Notes: generated by a model from the letters alone, not told the origin. Numbered from the stretch's first letter, positions 47,487-55,805 are shown. The stretch is DNA of 64,000 nucleotides from Candidatus Ruthturnera sp. Tsphm01 (GCA_030142985.1 CP125320.1:1183639-1247638); one strand, 5' to 3'. Numbers and translations are program-made.

Positions 47487-48335
47487 CAAAATTAATAGGA
47501 GAATTTTTATGGTATCTAAGAATAAATATGGCACTGCTTATGATTTGATCAATAGCATTCTAGGAAAGTATGACATATATCAGGGGTATCGGTCTGGAAA
47601 TATTAGACCAGCTGCATATTTATCATGGCTACTAGAAAATAAAAACTCAATTATTATGAACAAGGGCTTAAACGAGGATCAATTGCATCTTTCAACAAGA
47701 ATTCCCATAGATGAAGAGAGATTTGTGGATGAGGTGCTTAGCTCTCTTGTACTTAGTGGCATTATTTCTGACTCAACCTATAACAAGACTGCTTTTGAGG
47801 AGTTCCGTAGCCAAGTATATGCTGAATATAATCACCAGAACAATACGACCTATATCTTTCCTGAGGAAGAAAGGCTATGTTATGCTTTAGCAGATATAAT
47901 TAGACCTAAATCAGCAATAATTTTAGGATCATACTATGGATACTGGAGTGTATGGACGTTGCCTTCTATTAAATCTGCAAATGGTCAATTGTATATGGTA
48001 GATAATGACAAAGCGGTATGCAACTTAGCAGAAGAAAATATCTTGCACTTAGGTTTTTCTGATAGTGTAAAGGTTATTTGTCAGGAAGCAGCCTCCTACT
48101 TAGAAGAAAATACACAAACAAAGTACGATTTAATTCTTTTGGATGCTGAAGGTCCAGAAACTCACCCTAATGAAGATTTTGTTAAAAAGGGCACCTCTAA
48201 AAACCTCATTATAACACCAAAAAATCTAACCCAATTTTTTTAAATTTTCAAATCAAATTTGCTCCATATTTCTTAAATATTCTTAAACCTGTTTCACATT
48301 TTTTTACTACCGACACTCACCATTTTTTAGGTGTT

Positions 48336-49352
48336 TTAACTTATTTTCAGCCTTATAATCTGTTCATATCTGAACAGATTATAAGTCAAGTTCAATAACC
48401 CAATACAAGACATGATTCTTTCTTTACCAATTTGACGCATATGCAACCCGTCATGCATTGAATTAGTCATAAAACCAAATACATGCTCTACTCGTACTCT
48501 GGTTTTAGATTTCTTTTGATTGTTGGCTTTTTGTTGTCCACTAAGTGGATTACCCCTTACTCCTTTTTCATGTATTTGTGATTTACATTTTATGCTTTGC
48601 AAATAACGCTCAATATCTTGTGAGCAATAAGCACTGTCGGCGTAAAGCTGCACATCGTCTTTATCCACCAAATCCTTAAGTAATTGTGAATCGTGTTTGC
48701 TGGCAGAGCTGACGCAGTATTTATTAATCAGTTTGCTGTACTTATCGACATTAACATGGTTTTTATAACCAAAATGGGTTTCTTGATTCTTTTTAGCCCA
48801 GCGAGCATCGGTGTCTTTTTGAGATAATTTGTGTTTGTTTTTGCCAAACTTAATCGGCACGCTGCCCGCCTTGATTGTGTCATTATCATCTTTACTATTG
48901 CGTTGCTTTGGAACATTAACAAACGAGGCATCAACCATAGAGCCTGTCTTAGCAATAACACCTTGTTCGCTGAGTTTGTCTGTAAATAAACCAAACAGGG
49001 TTTGACTTAGATTTTTATCTTTGAGTTTTTCTTTAAAGTGCCAAATAGTGTTTTCATCTGGGACTTTATCGTGAAGATTGATGTCTAAGAAATCCATAAA
49101 AGATAGGCGGTCTTTGATTTGGAACTCGCATTGTTCGTCAGATAGGTTGTAGTAGCGTTGTAAGATGAGTATCTTGAACATCATCAACTTGTCAAAAGCT
49201 GGTCTACCACCAGGAGCTTTGGCTTGAACGGCTAAGGCTTTTTCTATGGGTTTTCTAAACAACTCCCAATTTATCACTGTGTTTAACTTTTGTAAAGGCG
49301 GTTGTTTTTTATTGATTTCTTCTAGTCTGAATTCGTAGTCAAATAATCCCAT
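48336..49352 (-). CDS. IS5-family transposase (DDE)
   Basis: A 338-residue intact transposase. The N-terminal DUF772-type domain has KLMMFKILILQRYYNLSDEQ and VPDENTIWHFKEKL. The catalytic residues are in SMVDASFV, LYADSAYCS and VRVEHVFGFM. Its end overlaps a perfect 15-bp inverted repeat. Confidence 0.93.
   Translation of the reverse strand: MGLFDYEFRLEEINKKQPPLQKLNTVINWELFRKPIEKALAVQAKAPGGRPAFDKLMMFKILILQRYYNLSDEQCEFQIKDRLSFMDFLDINLHDKVPDENTIWHFKEKLKDKNLSQTLFGLFTDKLSEQGVIAKTGSMVDASFVNVPKQRNSKDDNDTIKAGSVPIKFGKNKHKLSQKDTDARWAKKNQETHFGYKNHVNVDKYSKLINKYCVSSASKHDSQLLKDLVDKDDVQLYADSAYCSQDIERYLQSIKCKSQIHEKGVRGNPLSGQQKANNQKKSKTRVRVEHVFGFMTNSMHDGLHMRQIGKERIMSCIGLLNLTYNLFRYEQIIRLKIS
48352..48385. terminator. 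Perfect 15-bp inverted repeat at transposase 3' end
   Basis: CTTATAATCTGTTCA (48352-48366), loop TATC, and its exact complement (48371-48385). It spans the final codons of the IS5-type transposase. It could end or attenuate transcription or block read-in from outside. There is no strong T-run. Confidence 0.45.
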
Positions 49353-49730
49353 TGTTGTTGCCTTGTTTTTAAAAATATATATAAGGTTTATTTTACTTTA
49401 GATGCTTTTGTAGTAGTATTTATATGGGGTTTTGTTGTTGAAAAACGCTATTTTTTATGTTTGGGTTTTTAGAGGTGCCCAAAAGGCAGTTTACTATCCC
49501 CTTACAAAGGCGGTTTATCCAAGCAGTAAGAAAGGAAGCCTCCTAGTCTGTCACAACATCTTATTTAAGAATAAGTTTGACGATAATTACTTTGCTAGAA
49601 AGATCGAGGAAAATACGCAGGAAACGGGAAAATTTATAAGATTTGCTGAAAATAACTATTCCAATAAGAAAGATATTATAACTACAGAAGGTATTGGAAT
49701 ATACCAAAAATAATTTTCTACAGGAGAATG

Positions 49731-50330
49731 ATGAAAAACCATAAATCTAGCGACCGTGTATTGTTAGTATGCAACAGGATGTCTTGGTGTGACATTGCCA
49801 AGAGTTTTACAGAAACAATGTTCGAGGATGTCGAGTCAATCTTCTGGAATATAGGGGAGCCATACCCGTCAAGAATCGAATCATGGGAGGGAGAATGGAT
49901 ACTTTCTTTTCGTGGAGATCTTATTTTATCTTCTGATATATTGAAAAAGGCATCCAAAGGAGCGATTAATTTTCACCCAGCGCCACCATCTTACAGAGGT
50001 ATAGGAAGTCATAACTATGCCATATATAATGACGATAAAGAGTTTGGTGTTACTTGTCATCATATTGACGACAATATTGACTCAGGAGCTATCATAGAGG
50101 TTGATCGCTTCCCTATAGCACCACAAGAAACAGCATCTTCCCTAGGTTTAAGAGCTGGTACCTACTGTCTTGTGCAATATTATAAGATACTAACAGAATA
50201 TTTAATTTCCAACAAGGAACTTCTTTTTTCAAATGAAAAGTGGGGGGAAAATCTCTATACTTATAAAAAATTAGATTCTTGGATGCAAGATGTAGCCACC
50301 ATCAATAAAGATCATCCGGCTCTAAGGTAG
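49731..50330 (+). CDS. Formyltransferase (Fmt/GART N-terminal family)
   Basis: A stand-alone formyl-transferase domain of about 199 residues. The catalytic Asn, His and Asp are seen in NFHPAPPSYRGIGSHNYA (about residues 83-100) and HHIDDNIDSGAII (about 120-132). Full methionyl-tRNA formyltransferase is longer and has a C-terminal domain; this one lacks it, like the enzymes that formylate amino groups in natural-product or sugar pathways. I use the ATG at 49731, four bases after AGGAG; the ATG at 49728 is too close to it. It begins 17 bp after the methyltransferase stop and ends 6 bp before the next gene. Confidence 0.8.
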   Translation: MKNHKSSDRVLLVCNRMSWCDIAKSFTETMFEDVESIFWNIGEPYPSRIESWEGEWILSFRGDLILSSDILKKASKGAINFHPAPPSYRGIGSHNYAIYNDDKEFGVTCHHIDDNIDSGAIIEVDRFPIAPQETASSLGLRAGTYCLVQYYKILTEYLISNKELLFSNEKWGENLYTYKKLDSWMQDVATINKDHPALR

Positions 50331-50336
50331 TTTTTG

Positions 50337-50954
50337 ATGTATTATTCTGATAAGTTTAATTTTCCCAACGAAGAGGAAATGCTTTCCATGCTAAGAGAGC
50401 ATTGTCTTGCAGTAGTAATTCTGACTTCTTCAGAAGGAAAGGTAAAAGTGGATCATATTCCACTTTTTATGGACTGGAATAGGAAAGCATTATATGGGCA
50501 TCTTGCCAAACAAAATCCACATTCTGATTACATTTCCTGCTCAATAGAAGCCAAAGCTATATTTACTGGACCAAATTCATATATTTCTCCTAGGTGGCTT
50601 GATGTTAAAGGTATAGTCCCAACTTGGAACTATACAACGGTCCATATATCTGGTAAGCCTAAATTAATTACTGATGATGAGGCGCTTACTATCATGCGAC
50701 AGCAGGTTAATTGGTTTGAGAAACACGCCACCAATCCTTGGGATGTTAACAATTTATCAAAAGATCGTTTGACCGAATTATTAAAATATATTGTTAATTT
50801 CAAAATTGACATAGAAACAATAGAATCAAAAGCGAAATTACACCAAAATCACAATAAGGAAAATCAATTGAGCGTAGTTTCTGGTTTGGAAAAAGAGATG
50901 GGATATTCAGGGAAAATTCTGGCTAATATAATGAAACAGTATTTAATGTTATGA
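50337..50954 (+). CDS. PaiB-like FMN-binding split-barrel protein
   Basis: A 205-residue protein with the PaiB-family pattern: VDHIPLFMD, LYGHLAKQNPH (about 55-65), IFTGPNSYISPRWLDVKG (about 78-95) and VPTWNYTTVHISG (about 98-110). PaiB of Bacillus is called a regulator, but the fold binds FMN; in an enzymatic operon a flavin-dependent redox role is equally possible. The ATG at 50337 follows an in-frame TTG. The stop overlaps the next start (ATGA). Confidence 0.8.
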   Translation: MYYSDKFNFPNEEEMLSMLREHCLAVVILTSSEGKVKVDHIPLFMDWNRKALYGHLAKQNPHSDYISCSIEAKAIFTGPNSYISPRWLDVKGIVPTWNYTTVHISGKPKLITDDEALTIMRQQVNWFEKHATNPWDVNNLSKDRLTELLKYIVNFKIDIETIESKAKLHQNHNKENQLSVVSGLEKEMGYSGKILANIMKQYLML

Positions 50955-51502
50955 GTTGCAACGCTACAAATAAAACATTCTTTTATCCTTGGAAAGGAAT
51001 TTTAAGGCATAAGCAATTTATCTTTACATATGGAACATTGATGTTGTCAAGTTCGCAAGGCATTCCGTCTAAATTGTATGGATTTAAAAGGGTTGCTAAT
51101 TATGTTTTGGACAATAAATATTATCAAACCGAGAGTAAACAAAAATATGCTGCCTTCAATTTAATACAAACAAATAAATGTGGTGATTATACAAATGGAG
51201 TTTTAATTCCTTTCTCTGCATATGATCTTGATTTCCTTCGAAAAGAGGAATATATGTATGATATGACATTAGTTAGTGTTATTCCTGATAAAGGTGGCAA
51301 TGTAGTAGCGCACTGTTTGGTGTGTAACAATGAATTGTATGTTAATAATGAATGCCTGCCACACAAGCAATATCTTTCTAAATGTAAATATGTTGCCACT
51401 TTGTATGGCAATTCTTTTCAAAGGGAGTATCAGGAAACATCTTACTATTTCCAGAATGGAAAAGCAATCACGATACCTGATAGCTATTGGCTGGAAAAAT
51501 AA
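50951..51502 (+). CDS. Gamma-glutamylcyclotransferase-like protein
   Basis: A 183-residue protein with the family's N-terminal FTYGTLM motif (about residues 25-31) and a GVLIPFSAYDLDFLRKEE segment corresponding to GxxxxLxxxxLxxLDxxE (catalytic Glu region). Members release 5-oxoproline from gamma-glutamyl amines; BtrG does so to remove a protecting group in butirosin synthesis. It overlaps the gene before by 4 bp and is one base from the AurF-like gene, so the products probably act together. An extra Cys-rich segment (VAHCLVCNNELYVNNECLP) is unusual. Confidence 0.65.
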   Translation: MSCNATNKTFFYPWKGILRHKQFIFTYGTLMLSSSQGIPSKLYGFKRVANYVLDNKYYQTESKQKYAAFNLIQTNKCGDYTNGVLIPFSAYDLDFLRKEEYMYDMTLVSVIPDKGGNVVAHCLVCNNELYVNNECLPHKQYLSKCKYVATLYGNSFQREYQETSYYFQNGKAITIPDSYWLEK

Positions 51503-51503
51503 G

Positions 51504-52367
51504 ATGACATTAAAATATAATAAAAAACAAGCAACCATATCTAAGGCACAAGTTAAAATAGCTGACAAGTGGTATGGAATTAATTCTAGAGAAGCTATTT
51601 CCTCTCTTAGAGATATCATACTACATCATAAATCTCCAGACTTTCTAATGAATCTCTTGCCATTCATTCCCCATCCACGATCTAAAATAAAAAGAGAGGA
51701 AGAATATAAGTTGCTATCCTATGCATGGTGTTTATACAACAAACGTACAATAATTATAGAACAACAGATTCTTCTTAAGTATTGTAGTATGGCATTATGT
51801 AGCATGGTTGCCATTCCTACCTCTTACATGGAAAGAATAAGCCAAATTGTTGTGGATGAGTCTTACCATGCCCTAATGTCACATATAGGCATTAGTCGTA
51901 TTGAGAGTTTTAGAAATATAGGTAGCGTATTTGACTACACCACTATTATTGAGTCAGAATTAGCTTTGAATGAAGCAAACATGGATGATGATTACTGGCT
52001 CTATATTTTTGCTTGTGCACTAGTTTCTGAGGTAACCTTAACATCATATTTAAATATATTCCCTAGAAATTCAGAGGTTCAAAATTTGTGTAGAGTTATA
52101 ACCAATATTCACAGGCATGAGGAAGCTTCTCATGGTCCGATATTTATTGAAATCTATTCTTACTACAAATCTATTCTGTCAGCCGGTCAACTAACTCTAT
52201 TAGAGAGTTATATTACTCGCTTTATTTCTATATTTATGGATCCTGACAGAATTATTTGGATAGAAATTTATAAAAAAATAGGGCTTAGTTACCAAGATAT
52301 AATCCCCAATCCTGATTATAATAAAATTTTTAATTTTTCTACTCTACGACGAGGCAAGGCTATTTAA
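51504..52367 (+). CDS. AurF-like di-iron N-oxygenase
   Basis: A 287-residue all-helical protein. All seven metal ligands of p-aminobenzoate N-oxygenase AurF have counterparts at nearly the same spacing: Glu86, Glu119 and His122 (DESYH), Glu176 (SEV), His203, Glu207 and His210 (HRHEEASH). AurF family members oxidise amines to hydroxylamines or nitro groups. The frame is open further upstream, but the ATG at 51504, one base after the previous stop, fits the family start. It is the most informative gene of the operon and predicts a nitrogen-oxidised product. Confidence 0.82.
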   Translation: MTLKYNKKQATISKAQVKIADKWYGINSREAISSLRDIILHHKSPDFLMNLLPFIPHPRSKIKREEEYKLLSYAWCLYNKRTIIIEQQILLKYCSMALCSMVAIPTSYMERISQIVVDESYHALMSHIGISRIESFRNIGSVFDYTTIIESELALNEANMDDDYWLYIFACALVSEVTLTSYLNIFPRNSEVQNLCRVITNIHRHEEASHGPIFIEIYSYYKSILSAGQLTLLESYITRFISIFMDPDRIIWIEIYKKIGLSYQDIIPNPDYNKIFNFSTLRRGKAI

Positions 52368-52370
52368 TTT

Positions 52371-52994
52371 ATGATAATCTTAGACTATCTACCGTTATTT
52401 ATTACAGTAGCCTTTGTGCACCTTGTTGCAGCCATTGTTCCTGCACAAGATTTTGTGCTAATCTCAAGACAGACTTTAAAAAATGGTCGTAAAGCCGGCA
52501 TATTCTGTAGTTTGGGCATAACCTTGGGACAGGCAATTCACATCACATATTCTATGTTTGGTATAGCAATATTAATTACCAAGTATCCAGACCTTTTGTT
52601 TGGCATAAAGGTCTTAGGTGGCGGATATTTAGTGTACCTTGGTACAAATGGGATGTTTGGTAGAGAAAGCAATGATATTTATGATTCATGTGATCCAAGT
52701 AGAAAGAACAGGTCTGCAATTTTGGAAGGATTTCTTTGTAATACTTTTAATCCAAAATCTATACTATATTTTATTTCTGTGTTTTCTGTACTAATACCCA
52801 GCGACACCCCTCTTCCTGTAGTAGCGCTGTGTGGTTTAATAATGATGGTAATACAAATGTTTTGGTTTTCTGCTATCGCTATATTCTTTTCTAATTCAAG
52901 AGTATATGGAGCGCTCATGTTTTACAGACGTAAGATTAATTTGTTTTTTTCTTTGATTCTTATTTTGCTTGGAGTTAGCGTTATGATTAGTTAG
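52371..52994 (+). CDS. LysE/RhtB-family exporter
   Basis: A 207-residue membrane protein with about six hydrophobic segments. AIVPAQDFVLISRQTLKNGR (about 23-42) and LGITLGQAIHI match the LysE-family pattern (GPxxxxxxxxxxxxGRxxGxxxxxGxxxG), and FLCNTFNPKSILYF matches its NPK motif. The family exports amino acids and their derivatives. It is the last gene of the operon, 3 bp after the AurF-like gene, and probably exports the pathway product or removes a toxic intermediate. Confidence 0.85.
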   Translation: MIILDYLPLFITVAFVHLVAAIVPAQDFVLISRQTLKNGRKAGIFCSLGITLGQAIHITYSMFGIAILITKYPDLLFGIKVLGGGYLVYLGTNGMFGRESNDIYDSCDPSRKNRSAILEGFLCNTFNPKSILYFISVFSVLIPSDTPLPVVALCGLIMMVIQMFWFSAIAIFFSNSRVYGALMFYRRKINLFFSLILILLGVSVMIS

Positions 52995-53022
52995 AGGTTG
53001 GAATCCATTTAATTTGGTTAAC

Positions 53023-53051
53023 TTTTGGGACTTATATATTTAATCCCAAAA
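53023..53051. terminator. Inverted repeat after the biosynthetic operon
   Basis: TTTTGGGA (53023-53030) and TCCCAAAA (53044-53051) can pair with a 13-nt loop, 29 bp after the LysE stop codon. A weak terminator is possible, but no T-run follows, and it may instead belong to the end of the IS1595 fragment. Confidence 0.3.
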
Positions 53052-53089
53052 AACTATAATACCTACTTTACCAACAACAAGGACAAAGC

Positions 53090-53344
53090 ATGTGCAAAGA
53101 AACCATATCCACCTTTGAGTTGTTAAAAAAAATTCCAAACAACACAACAGCTAGGAAGTTTATTGAACAAAAACGCTGGGCTAATGGCGTTGAATGTCCA
53201 AAGTGTCAATCATCCAAGATAACAGCTAGAAAAGGCAATAGAGAAGGACAGTTTGTCTGTGGTCGTTGCGCTAAAGATTTTAGTGTTAGAACTGGTACTG
53301 TTTTTGAACGTTCTCATATACCACTAAATAAGTGGGTCAAGTAA
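53090..53344 (+). pseudogene. IS1595-family transposase, N-terminal fragment
   Basis: The 84-residue frame carries the zinc ribbon CPKCQSSKI...FVCGRCAKDFSVRTGTVFERS and the start of the next helix, PLNKWVK, typical of ISXO2/IS1595 transposases. It then stops; the catalytic DDE domain is missing downstream, so the element is a remnant. Confidence 0.85.
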
Positions 53345-53443
53345 ACTTCTTTCTGTAAATTGCCATCTATTCCATCGATTTCTCGTTCATTAAAAAAAAC
53401 TACCCGTTATTACTGACCCTGTAAACCAGATTGTGTTGTAATA

Positions 53444-53489
53444 TGTAATCCTCCCATTTTTAACAGTGGTTAAAAATGGGAGGATTACA
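53444..53489. repeat. Perfect 46-bp palindrome made of IS copy A ends
   Basis: TGTAATCCTCCC... (53444-53464) and its exact 21-bp complement (53469-53489) are separated by AGTG. Both arms equal the transposase-3' end of IS copy A (compare 14184-14204). No element body is left. The flanks hold no gene: 53345-53443 and 53490-53565 show nothing I can support. Confidence 0.85.
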
Positions 53490-53565
53490 GTTTCATTTTC
53501 CTTTTGTGTAATTAAAAATATAAAATTTATAAGAAGTATCACTATCTATAACAAGAACTGGCTAT

Positions 53566-53817
53566 TTAGTCTTTTAATATTATTTGTTTTTGTAATTTAT
53601 TTGGGTTTATATCTAAGATATAGCATGTATACCAAGGAAATCTATATATTACTCTTCCAACATTGTTAATTGATGGATTTGATTTTATTTGTGTAGTGTA
53701 GTGATAAACACGACTGTATTTAATTCCAGTTTCTTTTGAAAATTTTGACATAGACAAATTTTCTTCTCGCATGATTGCGATAATCTTTTTTTTAAATTTT
53801 TTCCCTAAGTCACTCAT
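53566..53817 (-). CDS. Small helix-turn-helix protein (XRE-like)
   Basis: An 83-residue basic protein with a Cro/C1-type helix-turn-helix (NLSMSKFSKETGIKYSRVYH, about 20-39). It lies 55 bp inside the right attachment repeat, a place where regulators or excision factors of integrative elements are common. It is short and has no other domain. A control role in the element is inferred. Confidence 0.6.
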   Translation of the reverse strand: MSDLGKKFKKKIIAIMREENLSMSKFSKETGIKYSRVYHYTTQIKSNPSINNVGRVIYRFPWYTCYILDINPNKLQKQIILKD

Positions 53818-53872
53818 AAAGTTCTATAATTAGAAATGGTTGTATGAATTATACAATAATTAAGAGAAGGCT

Positions 53873-53927
53873 AAGGGACTGAAAATCCCTGTGTCCCTAG
53901 TTCAATTCTAGGTGTGGCCACCATATT
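53873..53927 (+). repeat. attR-like direct repeat (tRNA-Phe 3' fragment)
   Basis: Exact copy of 5496-5550: anticodon arm to CCA of tRNA-Phe plus TATT. The preceding bases (GAGAAGGCT) do not form the 5' half of a tRNA, so this is a fragment and not a second gene. It marks the right end of the island. Confidence 0.92.
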
Positions 53928-54288
53928 TAATTGAGTGCACCGAGGCGCGTTTTATCAAAGTTAGTTAGTTCGCGTAAGCCATTATTTATCAATTATGCGA
54001 GCCAATGGTATTGGCTATTATGAGTAAGTTTAAAAGCGGTAGACAATGATGGTGTTTGATATGTTTGCTAATAAATATTATAATTTTATTATATAATACA
54101 TTTGTAATATTATCATTACATGATATAATACTCATATGTTGCCACCCCCAAGAACTACTCTCCTCAAGAGATAAGGTGGCGACATGCTCATTTATTTAGA
54201 ATGTACCTCTAAAAATAAAGTTATATATTTCCATTATCAGGTGCAACTTCATGCCCTTGCTTTTTAGTTAATAAGTGGCGCTTTCTAA
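53928..54288. other. Intergenic region after the island, with two hairpins
   Basis: No convincing gene is seen. A short perfect palindrome AGCCAAT-GGT-ATTGGCT lies at 54000-54016. A longer structure at 54137-54184 pairs TGTTGCCACC with GGTGGCGACA (one G-T pair) and encloses a smaller TCTC/GAGA hairpin. The stretch between is very AT-rich. This may be a noncoding RNA, a processing site, or a scar of an older insertion. Confidence 0.4.
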
Positions 54289-54846
54289 TTAGTGTAATAT
54301 TTCAGGGCTAATATAGTCTTGCTTGGAAGGTTGCAGGGTTTCTTGAATCAGTAATGCGCCCATGCGTACGAACTCAATAATTTCATTAAGGTCTTGGGCA
54401 TTTTTTTCATTGTCTAGTAAGTCAGCATCAAGTCTTGATATTTCGTATAAATCTTTAATAATCTCCAAGGCTTCTTCGTCTGTGGTTGAGATTTTTTGCA
54501 AGCCTAGGCCTGCTAAATAACCTTGGCACCATTGTATTAGTGTGCTGGCTTGTATGCACAATTTTTTCTCGTCATTAGCAATTAGTAATTGAAAATCTAG
54601 GGTTTCATCACTCAGTTGTGACAAGGTTTTATTAAAAATTTGTGCCAATTTTTCGTGGGCAGATTTTTCATTAAGATTGTTTAGATTAATACTCACAAGT
54701 ACTTCATTTAGCCAATCATCAAGACCAAGGTTAGGTTTTATACAAGCAAATCCACATAAAATACCATGCGCACTAGAGAGAGTATCATCTGTATTTAGAT
54801 GATGTAATGTGGTTTTTAATTGATCAAAGTTAAGTTTATTACTCAT
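54289..54846 (-). CDS. ygfB: UPF0149 family protein YgfB
   Basis: A 185-residue YecA/YgfB (UPF0149) protein. The conserved start with SSAHGILCGFACIKP (about 24-38) and the central QLLIANDEKKLCIQASTLIQWCQGYLAGLGL (about 104-134, in two parts) match the family. The role is not well settled. It overlaps pyrB by 4 bp (ATGA) and is the last gene of the minus-strand group mltB-ruvX-pyrB-ygfB. Confidence 0.82.
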   Translation of the reverse strand: MSNKLNFDQLKTTLHHLNTDDTLSSAHGILCGFACIKPNLGLDDWLNEVLVSINLNNLNEKSAHEKLAQIFNKTLSQLSDETLDFQLLIANDEKKLCIQASTLIQWCQGYLAGLGLQKISTTDEEALEIIKDLYEISRLDADLLDNEKNAQDLNEIIEFVRMGALLIQETLQPSKQDYISPEILH

Positions 54847-55805
54847 GATTTGTTAGCAAGAATTTGCATGACCGCCATACGCACTGCAATGCCATTAGTA
54901 ACTTGTTGTAGGATGATTGATTGATTGCCATCAGCTACGTTTGAGTCAATCTCAACGCCACGATTAATCGGACCCGGATGCATGACAATGGCATCGGGCT
55001 TTGCCAATGCTAGACGTTTTGGTGTGAGTCCAAAATTATCAAAGTATTCTTGTTTGTTGGGAATATCGGCTTCAATCATGCGTTCTTTTTGTAATCTTAA
55101 TACAATCACCACATTGCAATCTTTAAGCCCTAGTTCAATATCATCAAAATATTTAACTGCTGAACAAGGCGTTGAATCATATTGTAAGACTTTTGGGGCA
55201 ATGAGGCGAATATCAGTCGTGCCTAATGTTTTAAGTGCTTGAATATTAGAGTGGGCAACACGTGAATGTGTAATATCGCCCACAATAGCAACTGATAAAT
55301 CTTCAAATGCTTTTTTGTGTTGGCGAATACTGAGCATATCAAGCAGTGCTTGGGTTGGGTGAGCATTAATGCCATCACCTGCGTTTAGAATGGAGACACC
55401 CTTTAAATGTTGTGCTACGTGGTGTGGTAGTCCGTTTTGTTTGTGGCGAATAACAAACATATCAATTTGCATGGCTTTAAGTGTGCGCATGGTGTCAAGT
55501 AAATCTTCATTTTTCTTAAGTGCCGAGTTAGCAAGGTCAACGTTAATGACATTGGCACTACTACGCATTGCAGCAATCTCGAACGTATTGCGAGTACGTG
55601 TTGATGGCTCAAAAAATAAATTAGCAACGGACATATCATCGAGCGCCTTGGATTTTCTTAAATTGCCAGAGGCATCAATCAGGCTATCGGCCGTATCAAG
55701 AATGTGAGTTAAGTGTTGTTTAGAAAGACCTTCAAGACCTAGTAGATGAATTAATTTACCGGAGTCATCTAGTTGGATGTGGTTACTAATCAAATTTTTT
55801 TTCAT
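54843..55805 (-). CDS. pyrB: Aspartate carbamoyltransferase catalytic subunit PyrB
   Basis: Second step of pyrimidine synthesis: carbamoyl phosphate plus aspartate gives N-carbamoylaspartate. The carbamoyl-phosphate motif FFEPSTRTRNTFE (about 62-74) and HPTQALLDMLSI (about 150-161) are present, as is VMHPGPINRGVEI near 275. Its 320 residues are typical of the class without a tightly bound PyrI. It overlaps ruvX by 20 bp. Confidence 0.96.
   Translation of the reverse strand: MKKNLISNHIQLDDSGKLIHLLGLEGLSKQHLTHILDTADSLIDASGNLRKSKALDDMSVANLFFEPSTRTRNTFEIAAMRSSANVINVDLANSALKKNEDLLDTMRTLKAMQIDMFVIRHKQNGLPHHVAQHLKGVSILNAGDGINAHPTQALLDMLSIRQHKKAFEDLSVAIVGDITHSRVAHSNIQALKTLGTTDIRLIAPKVLQYDSTPCSAVKYFDDIELGLKDCNVVIVLRLQKERMIEADIPNKQEYFDNFGLTPKRLALAKPDAIVMHPGPINRGVEIDSNVADGNQSIILQQVTNGIAVRMAVMQILANKS

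Larger units (their letters stand above)
48189..49480 (-). mobile_element. IS5-family element (about 1292 bp) with 4-bp target duplication
   Basis: The termini GGGCACCTCTAAAAACC (48189) and GGTTTTTAGAGGTGCCC (49480) are perfect inverted repeats of 17 bp. The flanks carry AAAA on both sides (48185-48188 and 49481-49484), consistent with a 4-bp duplication. One intact transposase gene is inside. The intact ends and target copies point to recent insertion. Confidence 0.9.
47509..49713 (+). pseudogene. O-methyltransferase-like gene, split by an IS5-type element
   Basis: Start ATG at 47509 has AGGAGA six bases upstream. The first part reaches SAIILGSYYGYWSVW (SAM-binding motif I) and KYDLILLDAEGP, then runs into the IS at 48189. 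The second part resumes at 49485 with KAVYYPLTKAVYP, KGSLLVCHNILF and TTEGIGIYQK, the normal end of class I O-methyltransferases. Removing 48189-49484 (the IS plus one AAAA target copy) rejoins FVKK to AVYY in frame and gives a 302-residue protein. The native substrate is unknown. Translation into the IS would yield a useless truncated protein. Confidence 0.82.
5496..53927. mobile_element. Genomic island / integrated plasmid at tRNA-Phe, about 48.4 kb
   Basis: The element is bounded by the 55-bp direct repeats. Its cargo is non-chromosomal in character: replication initiator, iterons, ParA partition, F-type transfer genes, many IS elements, a giant adhesin and a biosynthetic gene set. The genes outside on both sides are core housekeeping genes. 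No tyrosine or serine integrase is recognisable inside, so the element cannot obviously excise itself; the integrase was lost, supplied in trans, or lay in a deleted part. Confidence 0.85.

Noticed and set aside
53090..53344. Functional zinc-ribbon regulator
   Set aside because: The motif and following helix match the N-terminus of IS1595-type transposases and the rest is missing, so it is an IS fragment.
53873..53927. Second tRNA-Phe gene
   Set aside because: Only the 3' part is present; there is no 5' acceptor strand or D-arm, so it is an attachment-site copy.
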